This document shows, in pieces, positions 1 to 8,909 of a stretch of DNA of 37,489 nucleotides. The number at the start of each line of letters is the position of its first letter. Position 1 is the stretch's first letter. The translations under genes were made by a program, and so were the position numbers. The DNA comes from Bacteroidia bacterium (GTDB lineage Bacteria; Bacteroidota; Bacteroidia; B-17B0; Aurantibacillaceae), in assembly GCA_018000995.1 (NCBI GenBank), contig JAGNIU010000030.1, forward strand, positions 1-37,489, written 5' to 3'. Under the pieces are notes generated by a model, which saw only the letters and a list, made by a program, of their open reading frames with translations, was not told where the DNA came from and ran no database searches.

Positions 1-22
1 TAACATTTTAATATATATAGTC

Positions 23-3000
23 ATGCAAACCACAAAAACCAAAAAACTATCGCACATCTTTGCAATAGCAGCTTTAACAGCTTCTGTAATTGCATGGATC
101 ACACCGGCCTCGTATTACCAGGCTGCGTTGGAAAATGATTTCATTAAATCATTAAAGAAAAAATTGAACGAATATTATGCGCATGCACCGGAAGACCGTG
201 TGTATTTGCAATTCGATAAACCTTTTTATGCGCCGGGCGATGATATTTGGTTTTCAGCCTACGTGCGTGATGGTTTAAGTTTAAAGCCTTCAAACAAAAG
301 TGATATCATTCATATAGAGTTATTAAGTCCGAAAGGTACTATTGAAAAACGTATTAATATTATTGCAAAGAACGGTAAAGCTGCCGGCGATTTTAGTATT
401 GATAAGGAAGCATTAGGTGGTTTGTATAAAATCCGCGCTTATACTACATGGATGAAGAATGAAGGTAAAGACAATGTATTTGAAAAAGATTTACAAGTAC
501 AAGATGTTATCCTTCCTAATTTAAAAATGAAATTAGATTTTGAGAAAAAAGCATTTGGTGCAGGTGATGAGGTAATTGCGAAGTTGGAATTAAACACCAA
601 TGAAAATGTACCTTTAAAAGATTACAAAATTAAATTTGTAGCTAATTTAAACGGACAAAAAATTGTTGAGAAAGCAGATGTGACGGATGAGAACGGTATG
701 CGTTACATTAAATTTAATTTACCAAAAGAATTAAAAACTAATGATGGTTTATTGAACATCATGATCGATTATAACGGAAGCACAGAAAGTATTTCGCGTT
801 CTATTCCTATTATTTTAAACAAAGTCGAATTCACCATGTTCCCTGAAGGTGGTGATTTAGTTTGTGGTCTAGATAATAATGTAGCGTTTACTGCTTTGAA
901 TGAATTTGGAAAACCTGCCGATGTTGAAGGTGTTGTTTTGACTGACAAAGGAAGTAAAGTGGCAAGCTTTACCAGTTTTCATCAAGGAATGGGAGCTTTT
1001 AAATTTAATCCTCAAAGCGGCGAAAATTACCATGTAAAAATTACAAAACCTGAAGGAATCACTGAAACATTTAAATTACCTTCTGTTTTAGAACGCGGTT
1101 ATGTTTTAAATGTAGATAATTCTAAACTTGGTGAAGTTGCGGTAAATATTAACACCACTGAAACTGAAAAATTAGCAGTGGTTGCTCAAGTCCGTGGTAA
1201 ATTATATTACTCAACTTTAATTGATGCAAAACCCGGAAGTAATAAATTTATTTTCTCAACCGATGAATTTCCTATTGGGGTTTCTCAAATTACCTTATTC
1301 GATTCAAAAGGAATTGCTCGTGCTGAACGTTTAGCGTTTGTAAATAAGCACAAACAATTAAATATTTCTGTCGATACTGAAAAAGATAAATACTTACCAC
1401 GCGAAAAAGTAAAAATGACATTAACCGTAAAAGACGAACGCGGATTACCAATGCCTGCTAACTTGTCGATGGCAGTTGTAAATGATCAATTACTATCTTT
1501 TGCAGATGATAAATCAGGAAATATCTTATCTCAATTATTGTTACAACAAGACATCAATAAAAAAATTGAAGAGCCGGCATTTTATTTCAACAATAAAGAA
1601 CCAAAAGCTGATAAAGCTTTAGATTATGTAATGATGACTGCAGGTTGGAGACGTTTTAGCTGGGAAAAATTAATGGAAGAAGAATTGCCGGTAATTAATT
1701 ATATGGGCGAGCGCGCAATTATTGCGGGAACAATTTACAATGGAGAAAACAGCAAGCCAATGCCGGGTGTGAAAATTAAAATTCCTAATGGCGTTGAATA
1801 CGAATCAGATTCTGATGGAAAATTCTCAATTAAAAAAGTGGACTTAACTTCTCCTGTTTCGTTACTATTCAATTCTGAAGGATTTTATCAGCAAGCACAA
1901 TATATGCAAGACTACAACCAAAACTTAGTATTGTATATGTATAAGAAAAATTACAATTACTATGGTTATAATGGAAACGGCAAACACAGATCTAAAGCTG
2001 GTAAACCAAGTGGAGTTGGTTCTGCTGTAGATTTTGAAGATGCGATTCCAATGGCTGCAGGCGGAATGGTAAATGAAAAAGCGCCAATGCTGGATAATGT
2101 TTTAGCGAATAACAATAATAAAATCCGCAAAGAAGCTCAACCGATTGAAGCTTTAAAGAAAAAAGACGAAGGTAAAAAGGAATTGCGCGACCAATCTAAG
2201 TTAGAGGAACAAAAAGCTAATAACGGACCAAAAGATATTGCTGCCGATGCAAAAGTGGCTAGTCAATCAAAAGTAGCTGATCGTCGCTTTGATAAAAACG
2301 CAGGTGATGATTTAGATGAGTGGGGTGGAGAACAAATGAATAATCAACAAGCTATTCAAACATATTACCGCGCCCGTCAGTTTTACGCACCAACTTACGA
2401 AAAACAAGAAAATGTGGAGACGCGCACTGATTTCCGGAATACTATTTATTGGAATCCTAATATTGAAGTAGGTTACAGTGGTAAAAAAACAATTGAGTTC
2501 TATACTTCTGATGATATTACTTCTTTCCGTACAACTGTTGAAGGTTTAGGAAGCGATGGAACTGTTGGAAGAACTGAGAAAAATTTCTTCACACAATTAC
2601 CTTTTGCTATGTCAACCAAAATTCCGGTTGAAGTAGCTACTGAAGATTTTGTTTCTATTCCTTTAACACTTAAAAATAATACAAATGGTCCTTTAGGTGG
2701 AGTAATCACCATTACTGCTCCTGATGGATTAAAAGAATTAGCTGCCATTCCAAGCGTACAAACTATTATGCCTGGTGCTGCAAAAACAATTTATTTAGAT
2801 TATAAAGTGTTAGATAAAATTGGAACAGGCGAATTCACCATCGCATTTAAAGCTTGTGGTTTGGGAGATGCTTTCACACAAAAAATAAAAATCGCACCGA
2901 AAGGTTTCCCTGTACAAACTTCGTTCTCTGCACAAGAAGTAGAAAAGGAATATACATTTGAAATCAATAAAATGGTGAATGGTTCCTTAAAAGCAACTTT

Positions 3001-4501
3001 CACTGCTTTCCCAAATGTAGTTTCTGATTTAATGAAAGGTGTGGAAGGAATTTTACAAGAGCCTTATGGTTGTTTCGAACAAACATCTTGTACTGCTTAT
3101 CCAAATGCAATGGTGTTAGATTATTTGAAATCTACTGACAGTAAAGACACAAAGACACTAGCAAAAGCATCTGATTTATTAAACCGCGGATACAAACGCT
3201 TAACAACTTTCGAATCAAGTGAAAAAGGTTACGAGTGGTTTGGTGCAAATCCTGCACACGAAGGGTTGACTGCTTATGGTATCATGGAATTTGTAGATAT
3301 GAAAAATGCCGGACAAGAAATTGATCAGAAAATGTTAGATCGTACTGCAAATTGGTTAATCAGCCATAAAGATGGTAAAGGTGGTTTTGCAAGAGAGAAA
3401 CATGCTTACCATGATTTTGGAAGAATTAGTGATGATATTTTAAATTCTTATATCGTTTACGCTTTAACTGAAGCAGGATATACTGATATCAAAAAAGAAT
3501 TTGAAACCTCATACAAAAAAGCAATGGACACCAAAGATCCATATATGTTAGCAATGATGTCGAACGCAGCTTATGCAATGAAAGAAACAAGTAAAGGTGA
3601 TGAAGCGTTAAATGCTTTAGTGAATAAGCAATCTAAAGATGGTAGCTTCACCGGTTCTTCTCATTCTATAACTTATTCTCAAGGACAATCGTTAACCATT
3701 GAAACATCAGCTTTATCAATCATGGCGATTTTAAATTCTAATGGTAAACATGGTGCGGCTTTAAATTCTACTGTTCAATTCTTAACTAGTACACGAAGTG
3801 GTTCAGGAGTATTTAGTTCAACACAGGGAACGATTTTAGCTCTTAAAGCTTTAACGGAGTATGCTAAGTTCAGCAAGAAAACAACTGAAGATGGTACAAT
3901 TGAAATTTATATCGACGGTAAAAAAGCAATTACAAAATCTTACAAAGCCGGAGATAAAGGTGCCATTACTGCTGAAGGTTTAGAAGAATTTATTAAAGGT
4001 GAAGGTAAGCATGAGGTAAAAGTAAAATACGTTGGTGTTAAAACTCCTCTTCCATATTCTATGTCGATTAACTGGAGTACCTCTTTACCGAACAGTGATA
4101 AAGAATGCGCTATCGATTTAAAAACTAAAATGGCAAGCAAAACTGCTAATGTTGGAGAAACAGTTCGTTTAACGGCGACCATCACCAACAAGAAAAGTGA
4201 AGAAGTGCCAAGCACAATGGCTATCATTGGTATTCCTGCAGGATTTAGTGTACAACCATGGCAGTTAAAAGAATTGCAAGAGAAAAAAGTATTTGATTAT
4301 TACGAAATAAAAGGCAACAACATCGCAGTTTATTATCGTGGTATGGGTCCGAAAGCTGTTAAGGAAATCAACTTGGATTTAAAAGCTGAAATGCCCGGTG
4401 AGTATGATGCTCCTGCTTCTGCAGCGTATTTATACTACACTAATGAATTCAAAACATGGAGTGCTACTGATAAAGTAACAATTAGTAAAGCTAAAGCTTA
4501 A
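23..4501 (+). CDS. Alpha-2-macroglobulin family protein
   Basis: This 1492-residue exported protein is a bacterial alpha-2-macroglobulin, a family thought to trap attacking proteases. A hydrophobic segment at about residues 10-30 follows a Lys-rich start and has no lipobox Cys, so it is secreted or anchored by that segment rather than a lipoprotein. An MG2-type stretch (VYLQFDKPFYAPGDDIW) lies near residues 59-76. A carboxypeptidase-regulatory-like beta domain sits near 561-630, followed by a low-complexity Asn/Lys-rich linker to about 780. The thioester motif is C1017-F-E-Q1020, keeping the Cys and Gln that form the thioester, within a helical thioester domain of about 1000-1290. C-terminal beta domains finish the chain. 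No pbpC neighbour, common for the E. coli type, is seen here. The family call is firm; the target is unknown. Confidence 0.9.
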   Translation: MQTTKTKKLSHIFAIAALTASVIAWITPASYYQAALENDFIKSLKKKLNEYYAHAPEDRVYLQFDKPFYAPGDDIWFSAYVRDGLSLKPSNKSDIIHIELLSPKGTIEKRINIIAKNGKAAGDFSIDKEALGGLYKIRAYTTWMKNEGKDNVFEKDLQVQDVILPNLKMKLDFEKKAFGAGDEVIAKLELNTNENVPLKDYKIKFVANLNGQKIVEKADVTDENGMRYIKFNLPKELKTNDGLLNIMIDYNGSTESISRSIPIILNKVEFTMFPEGGDLVCGLDNNVAFTALNEFGKPADVEGVVLTDKGSKVASFTSFHQGMGAFKFNPQSGENYHVKITKPEGITETFKLPSVLERGYVLNVDNSKLGEVAVNINTTETEKLAVVAQVRGKLYYSTLIDAKPGSNKFIFSTDEFPIGVSQITLFDSKGIARAERLAFVNKHKQLNISVDTEKDKYLPREKVKMTLTVKDERGLPMPANLSMAVVNDQLLSFADDKSGNILSQLLLQQDINKKIEEPAFYFNNKEPKADKALDYVMMTAGWRRFSWEKLMEEELPVINYMGERAIIAGTIYNGENSKPMPGVKIKIPNGVEYESDSDGKFSIKKVDLTSPVSLLFNSEGFYQQAQYMQDYNQNLVLYMYKKNYNYYGYNGNGKHRSKAGKPSGVGSAVDFEDAIPMAAGGMVNEKAPMLDNVLANNNNKIRKEAQPIEALKKKDEGKKELRDQSKLEEQKANNGPKDIAADAKVASQSKVADRRFDKNAGDDLDEWGGEQMNNQQAIQTYYRARQFYAPTYEKQENVETRTDFRNTIYWNPNIEVGYSGKKTIEFYTSDDITSFRTTVEGLGSDGTVGRTEKNFFTQLPFAMSTKIPVEVATEDFVSIPLTLKNNTNGPLGGVITITAPDGLKELAAIPSVQTIMPGAAKTIYLDYKVLDKIGTGEFTIAFKACGLGDAFTQKIKIAPKGFPVQTSFSAQEVEKEYTFEINKMVNGSLKATFTAFPNVVSDLMKGVEGILQEPYGCFEQTSCTAYPNAMVLDYLKSTDSKDTKTLAKASDLLNRGYKRLTTFESSEKGYEWFGANPAHEGLTAYGIMEFVDMKNAGQEIDQKMLDRTANWLISHKDGKGGFAREKHAYHDFGRISDDILNSYIVYALTEAGYTDIKKEFETSYKKAMDTKDPYMLAMMSNAAYAMKETSKGDEALNALVNKQSKDGSFTGSSHSITYSQGQSLTIETSALSIMAILNSNGKHGAALNSTVQFLTSTRSGSGVFSSTQGTILALKALTEYAKFSKKTTEDGTIEIYIDGKKAITKSYKAGDKGAITAEGLEEFIKGEGKHEVKVKYVGVKTPLPYSMSINWSTSLPNSDKECAIDLKTKMASKTANVGETVRLTATITNKKSEEVPSTMAIIGIPAGFSVQPWQLKELQEKKVFDYYEIKGNNIAVYYRGMGPKAVKEINLDLKAEMPGEYDAPASAAYLYYTNEFKTWSATDKVTISKAKA

Positions 4502-4510
4502 GAACGTTGT

Positions 4511-4554
4511 CAGGTCGAGCACTTTGCTTTCGCTCAGCATAAACTCCGTCGAGA
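4511..4554. repeat. Possible dispersed intergenic repeat remnant
   Basis: The 66-base gap between the macroglobulin gene and the next gene holds ggtcgagc, then cgctcagcataaact, then cgtcgagacc. It is much more GC-rich than its flanks. The words resemble short dispersed repeats (gtcgag/gtcgagacc, cgctcagcataaac) that I recall from Bacteroidota intergenic regions. Only one copy is in the window, so repetition cannot be shown here. Confidence 0.4.
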
Positions 4555-4567
4555 CCGTGTAAGTAAA

Positions 4568-4960
4568 ATGAAGAACAAAGAAAAATACATAGCAAGCAGG
4601 AAGGGATTAATTCTCTTCTTGCTTGTTTTGTTTTTTAGTGTGAGTGTAAAATCTCAAACAACATTTGATATCAACGATCCGCGTAATCCGCATTGTCCTT
4701 GTCATAAATATCAGAAACTGGCAGATGAAGAGTATAATAAATTATTGCGTGCCGGAAATAAAGGAGTAGGTGAGTTTGTTGCTAAAGCTAGCTCGCGTGA
4801 AGATAAAATTCATAAAACAAGAATAGAAAAATATAGAAAACAAAAGCATAGAACAAAAGCTAAACGCATCCGTGAGCCGCGTTGGTTGTATGAATTTAAG
4901 CATTGGGATCTTTGGAAGCGACCAAACAATATTATTAAATGTCCTATATGGAATGGGTAA
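4568..4960 (+). CDS. Small secreted basic protein, unknown function
   Basis: I do not recognise a family for this 130-residue protein. It has a signal peptide (hydrophobic core at residues 14-26, likely cut after VKSQ) followed by a short mature part. A CPCHKYQKLADEEY stretch has two cysteines, the C-terminal half is very rich in Lys and Arg, and Trp residues cluster near the end. The gene starts 66 bases after the macroglobulin gene on the same strand and may share its transcript. The ORF looks real because of the clean signal peptide. A periplasmic or surface location is inferred; no activity can be assigned. Confidence 0.6.
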   Translation: MKNKEKYIASRKGLILFLLVLFFSVSVKSQTTFDINDPRNPHCPCHKYQKLADEEYNKLLRAGNKGVGEFVAKASSREDKIHKTRIEKYRKQKHRTKAKRIREPRWLYEFKHWDLWKRPNNIIKCPIWNG

Positions 4961-5100
4961 ATCGCAATTCCTAAATTGATATAGATTATTTCGTTAAATA
5001 AGATTTTTAGTAATGGTTTTTTTACTAATTTAAAGTATTCAAAACTTAACCTATGAAATGCGCAAGCATTCGTGAATACATTAACATAAAAAAACAAACC

Positions 5101-7629
5101 ATGAACAAAAAACTATTTACGATTTTTCTTCTAGCATTTTCAACTTTTATTTTCTCACAACCAACTTCTTTTACCTCTCGTGGTATTGGTGGTGGTGGTG
5201 CTTTATTTGCAGTAGCGATTAATCCTGCTAATAATAATGAGTATTATGTGTCGTGCGATATGGGTGAATTATTTCACACAACAAATTTTGGTACATCTTA
5301 CAATCAGGTTCATTTTACTGAATGTATAGGCGGACATAATTCAAAAGTGTGCTTCACCAATTCTGTTGGTTTATTGTATTCAGTTAATTATGCAAACAAT
5401 GAAGTTGTTCCTGTAAAAAGTACAGATAACGGTGTAACATGGTCAACTTTACCAGGCAATCCTGATAACACAGAAGAAACATTTAGTATTGATGCCGATT
5501 ATAATAATCCTTTACGTGTGATTATTTCTTATTATGGTGAAATACATTTTTCAAATAATGGCGGAAATACATTTACAAGTATTCACACTGCAACAAACAC
5601 CGGCGCCGGTAATGTAGTTGGAGGTGTTTTTTTTGATGGCAACAATATTTATATTGGTACAAACGATGGCGTTTTAGTTTCAACAAATGGCGGAACATCA
5701 TGGAGTACTGCTACCATTACAGGATTACCAACTGCAGAAAGAATTTGGAGTTTTGCAGGCGCAAAAGTTGGACCAACAACGCGTTTCTTTTGTATTACTG
5801 CAGATGTTGGAGATTTGTATGTGGGAATTGTAGGGTCTGATTATTTTAATTATGCGAAGGGAATTTATTCTGTTGATTACGGTGCAGGAAACTGGGTTTC
5901 AAAAAGTACAGGAATTAATTTGGCAACCACATTCCCCATGTTTGTTGGTATGGCAAACAATGATATCAATACAATCTATTTAGCAGGAAGTAACAATGCT
6001 TCTGAACCAATTGTTTTAAAAACAACAAACGCAGGTACAAGTTGGGCCAATACATTCCAAACCGCAAGTAATGCAAATATTATTACGGGTTGGAGTGGGC
6101 AAGGCGGCGACCGTGGTTGGAGTTATGGTGAATGTCCTTTTGGTTTAGCCGTTGCGCCTAACAATGCGAACTCAGTTATTTTTGGTGATTTTGGTTTTGT
6201 ACATAAAACTACAAATGGTGGTACGGGTTGGACACAAGCTTATGTAAATGCAGCCGATCAACATCCTGCAGGTGCTAATACACCTCCGTTTGATACGTAT
6301 CAAAGTGTAGGAATTGAAAATACAACTTCATGGCAAGTACATTGGATGAACGCGAATAATATGTGGTCGTGTTTTTCTGATATACGCGGTATGAGAAGTA
6401 CAGATGCAGGAAATTCTTGGTCGTTCAACTATACAGGTTACAATGCCAATTCTTCATATCGTATTGCGCAACATCCAACAAACGGAACTTTATACATGGC
6501 AACATCAAACATTCATGATATGTATCAGAGCACTCGTTTGCAAGATGCCATTTTAGATGGGACAGATGCGAATGGAAAAATAATGTACTCAACAAACAAT
6601 GGAGCAGCATGGACGCTTTTGCATAATTTTAATCACCCTGTATTTTGGATAGCACTAGATCCGAACAATGCAAACCGTGCTTATGCAAGTGTTATTCATT
6701 ACAGTGGTGGAACAGGAACAGGAGGAGTTTATGTAACAAGCGATTTAAATAATTTGGCAACATCAACTTGGACTTTATTGCCAAATCCTCCTCGTACAGA
6801 AAAGCATCCTGCAAGTTTAGTGGTGTTGAATGATGGAAAATTAGTTGCTACTTATTCGGGAAGAAGAACTAGTGCCGGTGCATTCACAGCAAGTTCAGGT
6901 GTGTTTCTTTATAATCCTGCAACAAATAGCTGGACTGATGTTTCGCATACGGGTATGTATTATTGGACAAAAGATATTGTTGTTGATCCGAACGACGTTA
7001 CGCAAAATACTTGGTATGCGAATGTGTTTAGTGGTTGGGGTGGTCCGCCAAATGGTTTAGGCGGCATTTATAAAACAACAAACCGTGGTACTAGTTGGAC
7101 AAAATTAACAGGAACAACAATTGATAGAGTTACATCTTGTACATTCAATCCTTTGAATCCAAATCAAATTTATATTACAACAGAAGGACAAGGTTTATGG
7201 ATTAGTCATAATATAAATTCGGCAACACCAACTTTCTCCATGGTGCCAAGTTATCCGTTTCAGCAACCGGAGCGTGTGTTTTTTAATCCTTATGTACCGG
7301 GAGAAATTTGGGTAACTAGTTTTGGTAATGGAATGAAAACAGGAACTGTAACGGCAACAGGAATTGCAGAGTTTTCAAATAGTTATGATAGTGGAAACGA
7401 ATTGTATCCAAACCCCACTGTAAATGAAATCACGATTAAAACAGAATTGAAAGCAGGTGATAAAGGAATGATTGTAGTGAGAGATATTACCGGAAGAAAA
7501 TTGTATGAAGGAGAATTGAATTCTGAAACAAAAGTGGATGTTTCTAGTTTCGCTAACGGAACTTATATTGCGAACATAATTGTGAATGGGAATTTAGCGA
7601 AAACGAAAAAATTTGTGGTTCTTAAGTAG
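5101..7629 (+). CDS. Secreted BNR/sialidase-like repeat protein, T9SS type A
   Basis: This 842-residue secreted protein has a signal peptide (MNKKLFTIFLLAFSTFIFSQ) and a body of Asp-box/BNR-like repeats, for example STNGGTSW and STDAGNSW, that should form one or more beta-propellers like those of VPS10, sialidase or GH74 proteins. The C-terminus from about residue 765 carries the T9SS type A signal: a YPNPTVNEITIK start, a GRKLYEGEL turn, and a closing FVVLK. The frame is open upstream to an ATG at 5053, but only the ATG at 5101 puts the signal peptide at the N-terminus. Catalytic residues for a hydrolase cannot be assigned by eye, so the substrate is open. It is predicted to be exported across the outer membrane. 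Confidence 0.8.
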   Translation: MNKKLFTIFLLAFSTFIFSQPTSFTSRGIGGGGALFAVAINPANNNEYYVSCDMGELFHTTNFGTSYNQVHFTECIGGHNSKVCFTNSVGLLYSVNYANNEVVPVKSTDNGVTWSTLPGNPDNTEETFSIDADYNNPLRVIISYYGEIHFSNNGGNTFTSIHTATNTGAGNVVGGVFFDGNNIYIGTNDGVLVSTNGGTSWSTATITGLPTAERIWSFAGAKVGPTTRFFCITADVGDLYVGIVGSDYFNYAKGIYSVDYGAGNWVSKSTGINLATTFPMFVGMANNDINTIYLAGSNNASEPIVLKTTNAGTSWANTFQTASNANIITGWSGQGGDRGWSYGECPFGLAVAPNNANSVIFGDFGFVHKTTNGGTGWTQAYVNAADQHPAGANTPPFDTYQSVGIENTTSWQVHWMNANNMWSCFSDIRGMRSTDAGNSWSFNYTGYNANSSYRIAQHPTNGTLYMATSNIHDMYQSTRLQDAILDGTDANGKIMYSTNNGAAWTLLHNFNHPVFWIALDPNNANRAYASVIHYSGGTGTGGVYVTSDLNNLATSTWTLLPNPPRTEKHPASLVVLNDGKLVATYSGRRTSAGAFTASSGVFLYNPATNSWTDVSHTGMYYWTKDIVVDPNDVTQNTWYANVFSGWGGPPNGLGGIYKTTNRGTSWTKLTGTTIDRVTSCTFNPLNPNQIYITTEGQGLWISHNINSATPTFSMVPSYPFQQPERVFFNPYVPGEIWVTSFGNGMKTGTVTATGIAEFSNSYDSGNELYPNPTVNEITIKTELKAGDKGMIVVRDITGRKLYEGELNSETKVDVSSFANGTYIANIIVNGNLAKTKKFVVLK

Positions 7630-7718
7630 GGCGGTTAAAAGAACTGAGTAGTAATTTCCTAATAAATATATGTTAAAAATCGGCTATTTTTTCACGATTT
7701 TTGGGGGATAAATTGGAC

Positions 7719-7748
7719 TTTGCCCATTAAGATTTAAGGTTATCTTTG
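7719..7748 (+). promoter_or_regulatory. Bacteroidota-type promoter for the TIGR03032 gene
   Basis: TTTG at 7719-7722 is followed, after 18 bases, by TATCTTTG at 7741-7748. This matches the known Bacteroidota sigma-A consensus of TTTG, about 19 bases, TAnnTTTG. The start codon lies 37 bases after the -7 element. Confidence 0.75.
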
Positions 7749-7785
7749 CTAAGCCTCAAAAAAGCACATTTTGAGCTAATTAGTA

Positions 7786-8877
7786 ATGGACCAAAACCCT
7801 TCAAATAATATAGGATTAGCACCTTTTAGTTGCACATTCACCCCGCAATTATCTGAATTATTATTCAAGCTGAAGTGTAGTATTGCTATTACAACTTATC
7901 AAGCCGGGAAACTTATTTTTATTAGTCCGGTTGATGAGAACCGCATTACTCAATTACCCCGCGATTTTAATAAGCCAATGGGCTTTGAAATTGCAGGCGA
8001 TAAAATGATACTAGCTACAAAGGATGAAGTTCATTATTTCGAAAACTCACCCGAATTAGCTAAGCATTATCCCAATAAAAAAGATACTTACGATAGTCTG
8101 TTTTTACCCCGCACCACTTTTTATACCGGTCAGGTTGATATGCACGATGTAGCAATGGGTACCGATGGGGTTTGGGCTATTAATACTTCGTTCTCGTGTT
8201 TAGCGCAGGTAACAGGAAATTTCAATTTCATTCCAAGATGGCAGCCGCCTTTCATTACTAATTTGGTATCTGAAGATCGTTGTCACCTTAATGGTTTAGT
8301 AATGGTAAATGGTAAACCAAAATACGTTACAGCTTTAGGCACAACAGATACTCATCAAGGTTGGAGAGAAAATATTGTAAGCGGTGGTATTTTAATGGAT
8401 GTAGAAACGAACGAAATTATTTTAGATAAATTACCAATGCCACATTCACCAATGATTTATAAAGGTGAGTTTTACATGCTTTTATCAGCTAGTGGTGAAT
8501 TAGTAAAAGTAAATATTAAAGAAAAAAAATACGAAGTCATTAAAAAGCTAGATGGTTTTTGCAGAGGTATGGATGCTATTGGCGATTACATGTTTGTTGC
8601 CATGAGTAAACTAAGAAAAAATTCTTCAACATTTGCTAAGCTTCCATTTGCAAAAACAGCTGATGTGGCTTGTATTAAAGTAATTCATTTACCAACACAA
8701 GCAATTGTAGGCGAGTTAACTTATCAAGCTACTGTGGATGAAATTTACTCGCTTAAAATTTTAAAAGATTCTATTCGTCCAAACATATTAAATACAACAA
8801 ACCCAATACATAAGTATTCTTTAAGCATTCCCGGGCAAACCTTTTGGGCCAACCCGGATAGTCAAAAACAACAATAA
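7786..8877 (+). CDS. TIGR03032 family protein, function unknown
   Basis: This 363-residue protein has no signal peptide and should be cytoplasmic. It matches my memory of family TIGR03032 (DUF4915-like): an opening FxCTFTPQLSELL segment, ITTYQAGKL, a VDMHDVAMG stretch, an EDRCHLNG block, a DTHQGWRENI block, and MPHSPMIYKGEFYMLLSASGEL. The repeated strand-turn pattern suggests a beta-propeller-like fold. No reaction is established for the family. It has its own strong promoter and is followed after 32 bases by the calcium-loop T9SS protein gene, suggesting a joint transcript. Any role in processing or supporting that neighbour is only an inference from position. Confidence 0.8.
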   Translation: MDQNPSNNIGLAPFSCTFTPQLSELLFKLKCSIAITTYQAGKLIFISPVDENRITQLPRDFNKPMGFEIAGDKMILATKDEVHYFENSPELAKHYPNKKDTYDSLFLPRTTFYTGQVDMHDVAMGTDGVWAINTSFSCLAQVTGNFNFIPRWQPPFITNLVSEDRCHLNGLVMVNGKPKYVTALGTTDTHQGWRENIVSGGILMDVETNEIILDKLPMPHSPMIYKGEFYMLLSASGELVKVNIKEKKYEVIKKLDGFCRGMDAIGDYMFVAMSKLRKNSSTFAKLPFAKTADVACIKVIHLPTQAIVGELTYQATVDEIYSLKILKDSIRPNILNTTNPIHKYSLSIPGQTFWANPDSQKQQ

Positions 8878-8909
8878 TATATTTACAAACCAAAAAACCA
8901 AAACAAAAA

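Noticed and set aside
5007..5028. TTAGTAA/TTACTAA hairpin ahead of the BNR gene as a terminator
   Set aside because: The 7-bp AT-rich stem has no T-tract after it and is weak; it may be chance in AT-rich DNA.
5053..5100. Upstream ATG for the BNR protein
   Set aside because: It would put 16 extra residues ahead of a clear signal peptide; the ATG at 5101 fits better.
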